DNA of 64,000 nt from JBNARI01 sp049718765 (GCA_049718765.1 JBNARI010000004.1:1-64000), one strand, 5' to 3'; shown: positions 17,773-26,694, counted from the stretch's first letter. Made by a program: numbers and translations. The notes: generated by a model not told the origin, from the letters alone.

Positions 17773-19643
17773 TTGGCAAAGTGCTTGGCGAACGGTACGA
17801 GATCCTGAGCCAGCTAGGCGGCGGCGGCATGGCCGTGGTTTATAAGGCTTATGACACGTACCTGGGACGTACTGTGGCGGTCAAGATGCTTAGACCGCAG
17901 TTCTGCTCCGACCCCGAGCTGCTCAAGCGCTTCAAGAGGGAAGCTCAAGCTGCTGCTAGCTTGTCTCACCCTAACATCGTAAACGTTTTCGATGTGGGGG
18001 ATTACCACGGTTCCCACTACATTGTTATGGAGTACATTGCAGGGGAAACGCTAAAGCAATACATAAAGCGCCGTGGCAAACTCCCTATATACGAGGCGTT
18101 AAGCATTGCTGCAGAGATTTGCTCTGCCTTGGATCACGCCCACAAGCGTCACGTGATCCACAGGGACATAAAGCCTCACAACATAATGCTTACCAAGGAC
18201 GGAAGGGTCAAAGTGGCCGATTTTGGGATTGCCCGGGCAGCTTCCGACGCCACGCTCACCAACTCTGGTTCTGTGATGGGGTCAGTGCACTACTTTTCGC
18301 CAGAACAGGCCAGGGGAGGGTTCACTACCGAAAAGTCAGATCTTTACTCCCTTGGCGTTGTGTTGTATGAAATGTTGACGGGAAGGGTACCCTTCGACGG
18401 CGAAAGTCCAGTGGGCATTGCCCTAAAGCATATGCAGGAGAAGCCCAAACCGCCATCGACCCTCAACCCGGAAGTAACGCCAGCTGTGGAGAAGCTGGTG
18501 CTCAAAGCCTTGGAAAAGAACCAAGCCCTCAGGTTTGCGTCTGCTGAGGAAATGTTGAAAGCAATTAAGGACTGCATGTTCGCTTTGGATCCCGAAGGAA
18601 CCCAGGCCAAACTTCGCGCCGTGCGGGAGACAGAGGGCACCACTGACGTATCAGAGGAGGACGAGACCATATTGAACGGGGTCAAGCGGAGCCAGCCTCG
18701 CCGTTCTAGGTTTTGGCGGGTACTCCAGGTACTGCTGGTGATAGGAGTGGTGGCTGCTGTAGCTTACCTGGCCTATAGGCAGGCGTCCGCCTGGCTCAAT
18801 GTGCCAGTGGTCAAGGTTCCGGACGTGAGGAACAAGCCTCTTAGCGAAGCACAAAAGGTGCTGCTTGGACTAGAGCTAGGCTATGAAATAGCGGGAGAAA
18901 GGTATGATGACACTGTTCCGGTTAGCTACGTGATTTCCCAGGACCCCGAGCCAGGCGCGGAGGTGAAGGCGGGACGGCGGGTGCGCCTTTGGATTTCTAA
19001 AGGCCAAGAGTATGCTCTGGTACCAAGCGTATCGGGTAAACCCCTGAGGGATGCCGAAGCTTTGCTCAAAGGCGCTGGCCTGGAATTGGGCAGCGTTGCG
19101 TACAGGTACCACGCAGAGGTGCCAGAGAATTACGTGATTTCCCAAAACCCCAAGGCCAACACTCGAGTGGCAAAGGGTACCCTTGTGGACCTGGACGTTT
19201 CCAAAGGGCCTGAGCCAACCAAAGTGGTGGTGCCAAGCTTTGCAGGGCAAAAGTTGGAGGCAGTATTGAGGCAAATCGAGGGGCTTAACCTCCAAAAAGG
19301 CTCTGTCACCACCAGAGAAGCGGCTTTTCCTGCTGGGACGGTGATCGACCAGGAGCCGAAGGCTTCAGAAGAGGTGCCGGTTGGCACCGCCGTAAACTTG
19401 GTGGTAAGCCTTGGTCCTGGCACGCCCCATCGGTCGGTGTTGGAGTTCAAAGTGCCTGCTGGTAAAGGAGGCCAGGCTCAGGTGCGGGTGGTGGTCAACG
19501 ACGCGCTGGGCATGAGGGAAGTGTTCAATAGGCCTCAGCCAGCTGGCGCCCAGGTGAAGCTGGAATTGGAATGGTGGGGCAATAGCGCAACAGCTTCGGT
19601 GTTTTTCGACGGTACACCGGGTTTGGAAAAGGAGTTGCGGTAG
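17769..19643 (+). CDS. prkC: PASTA-domain Ser/Thr protein kinase PrkC/PknB
   Basis: Membrane-anchored kinase sensing muropeptides or lipid II. The N-terminal Hanks kinase domain (about 1-265) has the glycine loop GGGGMAVVY, Lys39 in AVKM, HRDIKPHN and DFGIARA. A basic juxtamembrane region leads to one transmembrane segment (about 318-338), then three extracellular PASTA repeats (about 348-555) and an additional 65-residue C-terminal domain without PASTA signature. It is 624 aa. In sporeformers PrkC is involved in germination and growth control. Cognate phosphatase PrpC is directly upstream. Confidence 0.95.
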   Translation: MIGKVLGERYEILSQLGGGGMAVVYKAYDTYLGRTVAVKMLRPQFCSDPELLKRFKREAQAAASLSHPNIVNVFDVGDYHGSHYIVMEYIAGETLKQYIKRRGKLPIYEALSIAAEICSALDHAHKRHVIHRDIKPHNIMLTKDGRVKVADFGIARAASDATLTNSGSVMGSVHYFSPEQARGGFTTEKSDLYSLGVVLYEMLTGRVPFDGESPVGIALKHMQEKPKPPSTLNPEVTPAVEKLVLKALEKNQALRFASAEEMLKAIKDCMFALDPEGTQAKLRAVRETEGTTDVSEEDETILNGVKRSQPRRSRFWRVLQVLLVIGVVAAVAYLAYRQASAWLNVPVVKVPDVRNKPLSEAQKVLLGLELGYEIAGERYDDTVPVSYVISQDPEPGAEVKAGRRVRLWISKGQEYALVPSVSGKPLRDAEALLKGAGLELGSVAYRYHAEVPENYVISQNPKANTRVAKGTLVDLDVSKGPEPTKVVVPSFAGQKLEAVLRQIEGLNLQKGSVTTREAAFPAGTVIDQEPKASEEVPVGTAVNLVVSLGPGTPHRSVLEFKVPAGKGGQAQVRVVVNDALGMREVFNRPQPAGAQVKLELEWWGNSATASVFFDGTPGLEKELR

Positions 19644-19647
19644 GCTC

Positions 19648-20538
19648 GTGATGATGGTGGGACGGTCCCTCAAGGTGATTGGGGGATTCTGCTTTGTGGA
19701 GACATCTAGTGGGCAAGTGGTCAGGTGTGCAGTTAGGGGCAAACTGAGGGGCTACGGTCGGGTCATCGCTGGCGACCTGGTAAGTTACCAGAGGGTGGGT
19801 ACAGATTCAGGGGTAGTCCAGGATATACTGCCCAGGAGCAGTTGCCTCGAGAGGCCAGCTGTAGCGAACGTGACCCAAGTGTTAGTTGTGGCCACTTTGC
19901 GCCAGCCAAGGCTGAACTTGAACTTGCTGGACCGCACCTTGGCCTTGGTTGAGCACCACGGGCTCAGGGCAGTTTTGTGCATCAACAAGTGCGATCTTTA
20001 CTCAGACGGGGAAACTGATGGGTTGGCTCGGATGTACGGGGAAATGGGCTACCGCGTGCTGGTCACCAGTGCGCACACAGGCGAGGGCATTGGCGAGCTG
20101 CTGTCCCTCCTCCGGGGGCAAATAACTGTGCTGAGCGGCCGAAGCGGAGTTGGGAAATCCAGTCTGCTTAACGCCATAAACCCAGAATTCAAGCTGAGGG
20201 TTGGTGAGCTTGGAAGGTGGGACGAGGGCACCCACACCACGAGGAACGTGGAGCTTCTGAGGTTGAAGGAAGGTGGGTACGTTGCGGATGCCCCCGGTTT
20301 CCAAAGATTGGAACTTGCTGGTGTGAGCAGCGGGGAGCTGCCTAAACTTTTCAAGGATATTGCTGCGTACGGTGGCCAGTGCCGGTTTAGGTCTTGTCTG
20401 CACTGGAAAGAGAATGACTGTGCAGTTAAGCAGGCAGTGCGCGAGGGCAAGATAAGCCAGTCACGCTATGAAAACTACCTTAACATGCTTCGGGAAATAC
20501 TGGAAGTAGAGGAGAGCAAACCTTGGGAAAGGCAATAA
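19648..20538 (+). CDS. rsgA: Ribosome small subunit-dependent GTPase RsgA
   Basis: Circularly permuted GTPase for 30S maturation. An N-terminal OB domain (about 1-65) is followed by the permuted G domain: G4 NKCD first, then the P-loop GRSGVGKSS, and DAPGF (G3). The C-terminal zinc site is C-x4-C-x-H-x5-C (about residues 247-259). It is 296 aa. Four consecutive possible starts (GTG, ATG, ATG, GTG at 19648-19659) leave the exact N-terminus open. It follows prkC by 4 nt, the usual order, and overlaps rpe by 16 nt. Confidence 0.95.
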   Translation: MMMVGRSLKVIGGFCFVETSSGQVVRCAVRGKLRGYGRVIAGDLVSYQRVGTDSGVVQDILPRSSCLERPAVANVTQVLVVATLRQPRLNLNLLDRTLALVEHHGLRAVLCINKCDLYSDGETDGLARMYGEMGYRVLVTSAHTGEGIGELLSLLRGQITVLSGRSGVGKSSLLNAINPEFKLRVGELGRWDEGTHTTRNVELLRLKEGGYVADAPGFQRLELAGVSSGELPKLFKDIAAYGGQCRFRSCLHWKENDCAVKQAVREGKISQSRYENYLNMLREILEVEESKPWERQ

Positions 20539-21218
20539 CGATTGGTGCGTCCCTATTGTCTGCAGACTTTGCGAGGTTAGCCGAAGAAATTTCCTCAGTG
20601 GAGAGGGCAGGGGTGGACCTAATCCACGTGGACGTCATGGACGGCCATTTTGTACCGAACATCACCTTTGGACCAAGCGTGGTGGAAAGTCTAAGGAAGG
20701 TCACGACGTTGCCGTTGGACGTACACCTCATGACTTACCAGCCAGAAAGGTTGGTTGAGCGGTTTGCCCATGCGGGCGCAGACTGGATCACGGTACATGC
20801 TGAGGCCACACCCCATTTGCACCGTGCCATTGCTCTGGTTCAAGATTGCCATGTCAAGGTTGGGGTAGCCCTCAATCCAGCCACGCCCATTTGGGCAGTA
20901 GAGGACGTGATTGAGGACATTGACCTCCTACTCGTAATGAGCGTAAACCCAGGTTTTGGCGGTCAAAAGTTCATTCCTCACACGTTAGAGAAGCTTCGCA
21001 GGCTGAGCCAGCTGTTGAAGGCCCATCCAGGCGTGGCAGAGTCGCTCCAAATTGAGGTGGACGGTGGCGTCAACTCATGCAACGCCAGAGAGCTGTGCAG
21101 TGCTGGAGCTTCGGTGCTTGTAGCAGGGTCGTCCATATTCCTCAGGGAGGACAGAGCTAAGGCAGTTCAAGAGATCAGGGAAGCAGCCCTGGCAGGGCGT
21201 GCACTGATGGTTGAATGA
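20523..21218 (+). CDS. rpe: Ribulose-phosphate 3-epimerase
   Basis: Interconverts ribulose 5-phosphate and xylulose 5-phosphate in the pentose phosphate pathway. TIM-barrel protein of 231 aa with SLLSADF, the metal-binding HVDVMDGHFVPN segment, DVHLM, MSVNPGFGGQ and the phosphate-binding VDGGV and AGSSIF motifs. The TTG start overlaps the rsgA end. It is the last gene of the rightward housekeeping run before the leftward OPT operon. Confidence 0.96.
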   Translation: MGKAITIGASLLSADFARLAEEISSVERAGVDLIHVDVMDGHFVPNITFGPSVVESLRKVTTLPLDVHLMTYQPERLVERFAHAGADWITVHAEATPHLHRAIALVQDCHVKVGVALNPATPIWAVEDVIEDIDLLLVMSVNPGFGGQKFIPHTLEKLRRLSQLLKAHPGVAESLQIEVDGGVNSCNARELCSAGASVLVAGSSIFLREDRAKAVQEIREAALAGRALMVE

Positions 21219-21225
21219 GATGTGT

Positions 21226-21247
21226 GGGGACGGTGTTAGCCGTCCCC
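21226..21247. terminator. Hairpin between convergent rpe and peptidase gene
   Basis: Perfect 8-bp G+C-rich inverted repeat GGGGACGG/CCGTCCCC with a 6-nt loop, between two convergent genes. It is followed by AAAAA on the plus strand and has no T-run on either strand, so it is a candidate U-less bidirectional terminator rather than a canonical one. Confidence 0.5.
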
Positions 21248-21271
21248 AAAAACGTCAAAGGAAACTCCAGC

Positions 21272-22336
21272 TCAGTAGCCAGGGGCGCCCAGCTCCTTGC
21301 ACAAAGCCACCACTTCTGGGTGGACGTAAATGCCGTCTTTCTCCAGGAGTGTGTCATCCAAGTAGATCGTTGGGTTGAGCACTATCCCGTCAGTGTGAGA
21401 TGCGGCTTTCCAACAACGGCCCCCTATGTTTGCCCCTTGGCTGCCAATTCCCATTTCGATGCACCCGAATACCCGTTCGTCCTCCACTATTCGGCCAGTG
21501 ATGCGAGTCACTCCCGGGTTGAAGCCCAGAGAGAAGTGCGCCAGCAGGAACATGTTGGGGTCGCCAAAGCTCTCGAGCCATCTCTTGAAGGTGGCTGCTT
21601 CTGAACCCCCGGAAATTCGGGTGATGCGGCCCTGGTCTATCTCAAGCACGACGGGTTCCTTCAGGGCCCCCAGTTCCATTGGAGGCCAGAGCGCACCGTC
21701 AAACACCAGGCGACCCGTTATGGTTTCCTCAATGGGGCACCACGACACCTGGCCTCCAAGCATGATTGCTTCACCCTTAGTGTCTGCGAGCTTGCCTGAC
21801 TGGCGCACTTTCCTTCCTTTCTGGTAGCCCCGAAGGTCAGTTCCAGCGGGACTTGTGACCCGAACAATGCTGGCTGCCTCGATTAACCTCTTGAGTAAGG
21901 CTCCAAGCTCGAGCATCTTGGGGTAGTTCACCTTTGCTATGGTCCTGACCATCATGTCTGCATCCATACCGGTTAGGCAAATGTATCTGCAGCCGTTTGC
22001 TAGGGCCTTTCTGAACGCTTCGGTGTGGAGAACATAGGCCACTGCAAACTCGATCCAGACGTCCGCTGCTGCAACTGCTGCACCCACTGGCCTTGGGGGT
22101 TCCATCACGGCGGTTGGTCTGGTTTCGTACAACAGCACCGTGGGTACTGCGCCCGCAGCGTAAACCGCTTCCGCCGTGGCTTGGACAACCCTCCAGTCGC
22201 TGGCCGTGTCTGCAGTGATGGCCACATGTTCGCCTGGCTTGACCAACATCACCTGTTCTACCAGCTTCCTAGCGCCTGCTGCCACTTCAAAGCGCAGGTA
22301 CTCACTTCTTGGCTCTGTGCCTAATGAGAGTATCAA
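21272..22336 (-). CDS. M29/NicX-like metalloenzyme (aminopeptidase T superfamily), copy A
   Basis: COG2309-like protein of 354 aa. The C-terminal half has the metal-site pattern of the M29 aminopeptidase and NicX dioxygenase superfamily: HFSLGFNP, then GCIEMGIG and the HTD motif in ASHTDGIVLNPTIYLDD. These features fit either a leucyl aminopeptidase-like peptidase or a NicX-like ring-opening dioxygenase; the sequence alone does not decide. It is the last gene of a leftward operon with a homologous copy and an OPT peptide transporter, which favours peptide processing. TTG start with AGAGGAGG 8 nt upstream. Confidence 0.8.
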   Translation of the reverse strand: MILSLGTEPRSEYLRFEVAAGARKLVEQVMLVKPGEHVAITADTASDWRVVQATAEAVYAAGAVPTVLLYETRPTAVMEPPRPVGAAVAAADVWIEFAVAYVLHTEAFRKALANGCRYICLTGMDADMMVRTIAKVNYPKMLELGALLKRLIEAASIVRVTSPAGTDLRGYQKGRKVRQSGKLADTKGEAIMLGGQVSWCPIEETITGRLVFDGALWPPMELGALKEPVVLEIDQGRITRISGGSEAATFKRWLESFGDPNMFLLAHFSLGFNPGVTRITGRIVEDERVFGCIEMGIGSQGANIGGRCWKAASHTDGIVLNPTIYLDDTLLEKDGIYVHPEVVALCKELGAPGY

Positions 22337-22363
22337 GGTTTGGTCCTCCTCTCTTTCTGTGGT

Positions 22364-23413
22364 TTACACCAGGAGTTTCCCGTCCTTCATCACTACCCTC
22401 TGTCCGTCCAGCACCAGAGTTGCTCTGGGTATAACGAAGTCCTGATGGAAGTCAGCTACGTTCACCCCGCCCATGTGGGAGTTGTCCCCAATTCCAACAT
22501 GCACTGTTCCCCTTATTTTCTCTGCCTCAAGCACTATGTCCGTGCGCTTGGCGTTGGGATTCGTTCCAACTCCCAGTTCACCCACTACCCTACGGGCGAT
22601 AACTGTGTGAGTTGGGCTTTGTTGGGATAGCCCGAAGGTAGCAGCAAGCTCTTCGCCCACGGCACCACCGCCAGACACATCCACTACGCGCCCTGCACTG
22701 ATCCTCAGAACCATGGTTTGCTCCAGCCTTGGGTACCATCCTGGCAGAACCACGATTTGGCCTTCGGCGACCCCTTCCACGGGCGCTATGTAGGCTTCCC
22801 CTGCCGGGAGGTTTCCTGCTCTGCCAGGTGCTGCGTAAATGCCGTCATCAGCAAGACCAATCCTACCTTTGAGGGACATGATTAGCTTTGTGCCCTCAGG
22901 GGATGTCACTTCAGCTGTGTCCGCCTCGGACAGCAACTGGGCAATTCCCTTGGTGTCCTGGGCCACCTTATGATAGTCAACCGCCATAGGTCCGCTGCGG
23001 AAAAACATTTCGGGCATGAACCTAGGCATGCTAGCAATTCGGGCGCCGCGCTTGCAGGCGTTGCCCCGAGCCTCTGTATGGGTCAAGGAAAACGAGGTTA
23101 TAGCTATAACCACGTTGGCAGCGGCCATGGCCTGGGCAACGTAGTCGGGAGGTTCAGTTCCTGACCTTCCCGTGGCAGGGAATGCAAGAAAGTCCACACT
23201 GCATTGGGGGAAAGCCTGGGATCCAATGAGCGATACTGCCTTGCCAAGGAGGCAGCGCTGTACCATGTCCTCAAGCTCTGCCATGGTCTTGGACTTCCAA
23301 TGGCTTTCCGTGGGGAAATCGGATACCACAAGCACTGATTCGCCTGGCTGCAAGCCCATATTTGTTTGGAACATGCTTATGGTCCCATCTCTAATGTCGT
23401 CCAACGTGAACAC
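22364..23413 (-). CDS. M29/NicX-like metalloenzyme (aminopeptidase T superfamily), copy B
   Basis: Diverged relative of the following gene, same fold and length (about 349 aa). The conserved metal-site residues are seen in GELGVGTNPNAK, GTVHVGIGDN and the HxD in DFHQDFVIP. Family members are M29 aminopeptidases or NicX-like dioxygenases. The frame opens at a TTG (23428), but GGAGGTGG lies within that codon's neighbourhood and fits the GTG at 23413. Middle gene of the operon, 27 nt ahead of copy A and 78 nt behind the OPT transporter. Function inferred as intracellular peptide breakdown. Confidence 0.8.
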   Translation of the reverse strand: MFTLDDIRDGTISMFQTNMGLQPGESVLVVSDFPTESHWKSKTMAELEDMVQRCLLGKAVSLIGSQAFPQCSVDFLAFPATGRSGTEPPDYVAQAMAAANVVIAITSFSLTHTEARGNACKRGARIASMPRFMPEMFFRSGPMAVDYHKVAQDTKGIAQLLSEADTAEVTSPEGTKLIMSLKGRIGLADDGIYAAPGRAGNLPAGEAYIAPVEGVAEGQIVVLPGWYPRLEQTMVLRISAGRVVDVSGGGAVGEELAATFGLSQQSPTHTVIARRVVGELGVGTNPNAKRTDIVLEAEKIRGTVHVGIGDNSHMGGVNVADFHQDFVIPRATLVLDGQRVVMKDGKLLV

Positions 23414-23491
23414 GTTGACCACCTCCAAGGGAGTGAATTGGGAGCCCTGCAGGGCTCCCCCGGAAAGCGCTCGATTCCTGGTTGCAACAAG

Positions 23492-25075
23492 TTACATCGA
23501 GAAGGTCTTTATCAACGCGTCTATGAAACTGTATACTCCGTCTCCGGCAATCAGTCCAGATTCTCTGATTTCCATGAACTGCTCGGACTTCTTTCCCAGC
23601 AAGATGCGCACGATCACCGCGAGAGTTGTGCAAATTCCGTAGATTGGGTTGTTGATCAAAAGGCCTGTGGCCAGCAGTATACCCACTGCCCTATCCCCGC
23701 CAAGTGCCTGGATGACCGCGCCTGGCACAGCCCACATGATCATTTGCTGCCAGATGCTTGGCTGGAAGGCTGCCTTTATCGTGGCTGCGTAGACCTTAGT
23801 GATGGGCGGGAACAAGTTGAGCTTGAAGAACATGTTCATGGTGAAGAAAACAACCACAAACCCAATGACCGCTCCGATGGCCTCAGCGTACAGCTGTTGC
23901 ATCCTGCCCTCGCGTTCAAGCGCAGGGTTCTTGCCATTCCCACGCAGCAGCCAACCTGTGTGGAGGTCGTACCCCATGTCAGCCAGGAGAGGCCCTGTGC
24001 TAGCAGTATAGCCGACCAAGAAGGCAAGGGGAACTGCAGGGAAGCCCATGGCGATGCCGCCTAGCATGTAAATCACTGTGATTGCAAAAGCGGGGAACCA
24101 CCCAGACTGCATGGCGCAGAGGCCGACGAGGATGGTTGACGTGAGCGCTGCAAAGCCGCAGTACAGTAACCATGCCAATAGCTGGCCGAAGCTCATTTGC
24201 GCCCAAAGGCCACCTACCAGTGCCATCACGAGCGCACCAGCCGTGAACAGAACGAATTGAAGCGGGAACTCCTTCTCCACGCTTTGGCCCAAAACCACTG
24301 GCTCATATTCGTGCTGTTTTTGGAGCGCGGAAGCGTGAACCCCACGGGTCTTGTACAACACTATGGCTGCCTGGAACAGCTGCACAACGCCTGCGCCAAG
24401 CATCACCCCTTGGGGAATGTAGGTCTTGCCGAGGTCCACTCCGAACAACTGCACAGAATAGCCGCGAATGAGCAACCCGACGCCCAGAGCTATCATTGCC
24501 CAAATGTTAGCAATGTAGACAATGCCTATTGCGGACATGGGCAGCTTGAAGTACGTTCCGATGAGTCCTACGATGAAACCCTGCAGCAGCCTGCGAGCCT
24601 TCTCGCCACCCTCGTCTCCTGCTTGGATCACTCTTGCGGTCGCCACCCCTGGTGGCCATGCGCCGCACGCTGGAAACACGGGCGTGTCGTACAGCCGATA
24701 CACCAGCACGATATCAAGTACCGCTGCGAACATCGAGCCTATGAGCATGGGAACGACCAGCTGAGTTTGACCCAGCAAGTAAATGAGGCATACTGCGATG
24801 AGTGCATCGTTGGCAGCTCCGAAGGATGCGGCGGAAATGGCGGTTTGCACCAGGTTCTGCCTGTGGATTGACCTCATGCTCCACAATCCCGCTCGGCCGA
24901 TGGCCATTGCTATTACTGCGCCTATGACTGAGGTATTAGAGCTGATGCCTATGCGCGCCAGGATTTGGGTGGTGACAATGGCACCAAACACCGAGCACGC
25001 AATTACAAGGACCAGTGTCCCCGGCTCAAACACGCTCGGGTGAAGCGTTGATCGCGCTTGGTTTTTTTCTTCCAC
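23492..25075 (-). CDS. OPT-family oligopeptide transporter
   Basis: Integral membrane secondary transporter of about 527 aa with some 13-15 hydrophobic segments and the OPT-type motifs (GNGKNPALERE loop, MGYDLHTG and NPIYG segments). OPT proteins take up oligopeptides or metal-chelate peptides with protons. GTG start with a strong AAGGAGGG 8 nt upstream. First gene of an operon with two M29/NicX-like enzymes, giving an import-and-degrade module. Substrate (peptide or metal-peptide) not determinable from sequence. Confidence 0.88.
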   Translation of the reverse strand: MEEKNQARSTLHPSVFEPGTLVLVIACSVFGAIVTTQILARIGISSNTSVIGAVIAMAIGRAGLWSMRSIHRQNLVQTAISAASFGAANDALIAVCLIYLLGQTQLVVPMLIGSMFAAVLDIVLVYRLYDTPVFPACGAWPPGVATARVIQAGDEGGEKARRLLQGFIVGLIGTYFKLPMSAIGIVYIANIWAMIALGVGLLIRGYSVQLFGVDLGKTYIPQGVMLGAGVVQLFQAAIVLYKTRGVHASALQKQHEYEPVVLGQSVEKEFPLQFVLFTAGALVMALVGGLWAQMSFGQLLAWLLYCGFAALTSTILVGLCAMQSGWFPAFAITVIYMLGGIAMGFPAVPLAFLVGYTASTGPLLADMGYDLHTGWLLRGNGKNPALEREGRMQQLYAEAIGAVIGFVVVFFTMNMFFKLNLFPPITKVYAATIKAAFQPSIWQQMIMWAVPGAVIQALGGDRAVGILLATGLLINNPIYGICTTLAVIVRILLGKKSEQFMEIRESGLIAGDGVYSFIDALIKTFSM

Positions 25076-25372
25076 TGACTCAACCCTCCTTGTTCCATTG
25101 GTTTAGGGTCAAATTCGCCGCTGCGGCCTTGCATACCTGTAGTCCTATTAAACAAAAGAAGGACGTGGGTTTTGAGCAACGGGCACAAAACGAGGTGGGT
25201 AAGTGGCATCTTTGGCTTGCTGCCTTTCTGCCGCACATGGGGCACTGTAGGCATGAAGTCACAGAACGGCGAGGAAGGATGTGCCTTGTGAAGGTTCGCG
25301 ACCGTAAAGCAACTACCGGCTTGCCCTACAGGATGCGCTGTGGTAACATCTTTGGCGTTGGGGGTGGAGCGA
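25076..25372. other. Divergent spacer between OPT operon and rpmB
   Basis: About 300 bp with no confident gene. A 60-codon leftward frame (25080-25262, GTG start) would encode a cysteine-rich peptide with CLQCPMC and CARC motifs ending exactly in the OPT Shine-Dalgarno, but it has no ribosome-binding site. SpoVM, which sits here in Bacillus, was not found. Promoters for both flanking genes must lie here but none stands out. Confidence 0.4.
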
Positions 25373-25564
25373 TTGGCCAGGCGTTGTGAGATTTGTAATA
25401 AGACGGCCTCTGTTGGGCACCAGGTAAGCCATTCCAACAGGAAGACCAAGAGGCTGTGGTCGCCTAACATTCAGAGGGTAAGGGCAGTGGTGGACGGTCG
25501 CACCAGGAGAATCAATGTATGTACCAGCTGCCTGAAGGCGGGTAAGGTGCAACGAGCATCTTAA
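25373..25564 (+). CDS. rpmB: Ribosomal protein bL28
   Basis: Large-subunit protein of 63 aa. It starts MARRCEICNK and has the SHSNRKTKR segment and a second cysteine pair CTSC, so it is the zinc-binding C+ form. The TTG at 25373 with GGTGGAG just upstream is chosen over an upstream in-frame GTG because it matches the family N-terminus. Monocistronic, followed by a strong hairpin. Confidence 0.95.
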   Translation: MARRCEICNKTASVGHQVSHSNRKTKRLWSPNIQRVRAVVDGRTRRINVCTSCLKAGKVQRAS

Positions 25565-25586
25565 TCCGGGCCAGATGGATCGGGAA

Positions 25587-25628
25587 GACAGAGCCCTGCC
25601 GTACACTGTGGGGTTGCAGGGCTCTGTC
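25587..25628 (+). terminator. Terminator hairpin after rpmB
   Basis: Thirteen-bp perfect stem GACAGAGCCCTGC/GCAGGGCTCTGTC with a 16-nt loop, 22 bp downstream of the rpmB stop. The tail CGTTGTTTGG is only weakly T-rich. Confidence 0.7.
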
Positions 25629-25797
25629 CGTTGTTTGGGGTTACCCCCTGGACGTAATCCAAAAGAGCAACTTGGCTATGGCTCTCGGCAGCCTTATGAG
25701 TATGACCCGCACGGCTTGAGACTCCCCTTCTTAGTAACTGCTTTCTACGCGAACATTGTATTCACCAAGAGGGGCTAGTGTCCGCAAACCTGGCGGT
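25629..25797. other. Spacer between rpmB terminator and convergent ribU
   Basis: I see no gene here. A short GGGGTTACCCC inverted repeat at about 25637-25647 may help end transcripts. No other structure was recognised. Confidence 0.4.
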
Positions 25798-26388
25798 TCA
25801 TGTTTGCACCCTGGCTTCTTCGGGTTGCTTTACGTGACCATCGGGCACAGGCTTCAGTCCCAGCAACACGCAAGTCTTCTTGTACAGGAGGAAGGTCAGC
25901 CCAGAGGAGATTGCGCCCTTGAGCAGGTTAAAGGGAAGTACGGCAGAAACCAGCAACTTGGTCCCCTGATCTGCAGGCACTCCCCACAGGGGTAGGAACA
26001 CAAACTTGTTGGCGAGCAACATAACTGCGGTCATCGCAACTGACCCTACTGCAAGGGAGGCGACGGCGCCAGCGCGCGTGTGAAAGCGCTTGTAAATAAG
26101 GCTCGAGGTGAAGGTGAGCACGCTACCGGCAAGGAACATTGCAGAAAGCCCAACAATTCCAGTAGCGTTCTTGCCAGTCAACTGAAACACCACAGCACGC
26201 AAGCCCTGGATCGCAACTCCGGCCAGTGGTCCCATGGCGAAGCCTCCAATGAGCGCTGGTATGTCGCCTGGGTCCCATTTGAGGAAAGGCGCGCTCATCA
26301 ATATGGGCGTCTCGTGGAGGGTCAATAAGCCAGCCATTGCTCCAAGGAAACCCACCCGTACCACGTTCTTCAGCGAACCCGTGAACAT
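25798..26388 (-). CDS. ribU: Riboflavin ECF transporter substrate-binding (S) component
   Basis: Small membrane protein of about 196 aa with five or six hydrophobic segments, resembling RibU-type S components that pair with a shared energising EcfAA'T module (not encoded here). The N-terminal ALVFxxxxA-like region and conserved GDIPALIGGFAMGPLAG loop fit the family. The assignment to riboflavin is supported by the FMN riboswitch directly upstream. ATG at 26388; AAGGAGGT lies 12-13 nt before it, rather far. Confidence 0.88.
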   Translation of the reverse strand: MFTGSLKNVVRVGFLGAMAGLLTLHETPILMSAPFLKWDPGDIPALIGGFAMGPLAGVAIQGLRAVVFQLTGKNATGIVGLSAMFLAGSVLTFTSSLIYKRFHTRAGAVASLAVGSVAMTAVMLLANKFVFLPLWGVPADQGTKLLVSAVLPFNLLKGAISSGLTFLLYKKTCVLLGLKPVPDGHVKQPEEARVQT

Positions 26389-26439
26389 TTGTACACGTAG
26401 ACCTCCTTTGCTGCGCTGAAGCCAGGTCCAGACGTAGAT

Positions 26440-26459
26440 GCCCGGGGAAGCCCCCGGGC
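26440..26459 (-). promoter_or_regulatory. Hairpin in ribU leader (riboswitch expression platform candidate)
   Basis: Eight-bp G+C stem GCCCGGGG/CCCCGGGC with a short loop between the FMN aptamer and the ribU ribosome-binding site. There is no T-run after it, so it may act on translation or as a U-less terminator. Confidence 0.45.
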
Positions 26460-26482
26460 AGCGAACAAGGCAAAACAAAATC

Positions 26483-26634
26483 TGCCTTCTCCCGTCCAGA
26501 CTATACTGTCGGCTCTGGAATCTCACCAGATCTACCGCCCCAAGGCGGCTCGCGGGCTAGCTCTGCTAGAGCATTACCGCCGGTCAGGAATGAAGGAAAC
26601 CGAAGCTTCCTCTTCACCTTGCCCCGAAGGCTTC
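26483..26634 (-). ncRNA. FMN riboswitch (RFN element)
   Basis: On the minus strand the conserved RFN blocks occur in order: CTTCGGGGCAAGGTGAA, TTCCTGACCGGCGGTAA, AGCCCGCGAGC, GGTGAGATTCCAGAGCCGAC and AGTATAGTCTGGACGGGAGAAGG. GCCTTC at the 5' end pairs with GAAGGC at the 3' end to close P1. It senses FMN and should switch off the downstream riboflavin transporter when FMN is plentiful. Confidence 0.96.
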
Positions 26635-26665
26635 AGTTCTGCTTTTATTGATATCTTTGTAGGAT

Positions 26666-26694
26666 AATGTATCATTGAGTTCGGAAAAGATCAA
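26666..26694 (-). promoter_or_regulatory. Candidate sigma-A promoter of the FMN riboswitch transcript
   Basis: On the minus strand TTGATC (-35) and TACATT (-10) are separated by 17 bp, each 4/6 matches to consensus, about 30 bp upstream of the aptamer. Confidence 0.4.

Noticed and set aside
25083..25372. Riboswitch (cyclic-di-GMP type) before rpmB
   Set aside because: A few short blocks resembled the class (AAAGCAACTACCGG), but the conserved core and pairing could not be built.
26389..26526. N-terminal extension of the riboflavin transporter frame
   Set aside because: It would translate part of the FMN riboswitch; the ATG at 26388 fits the family.
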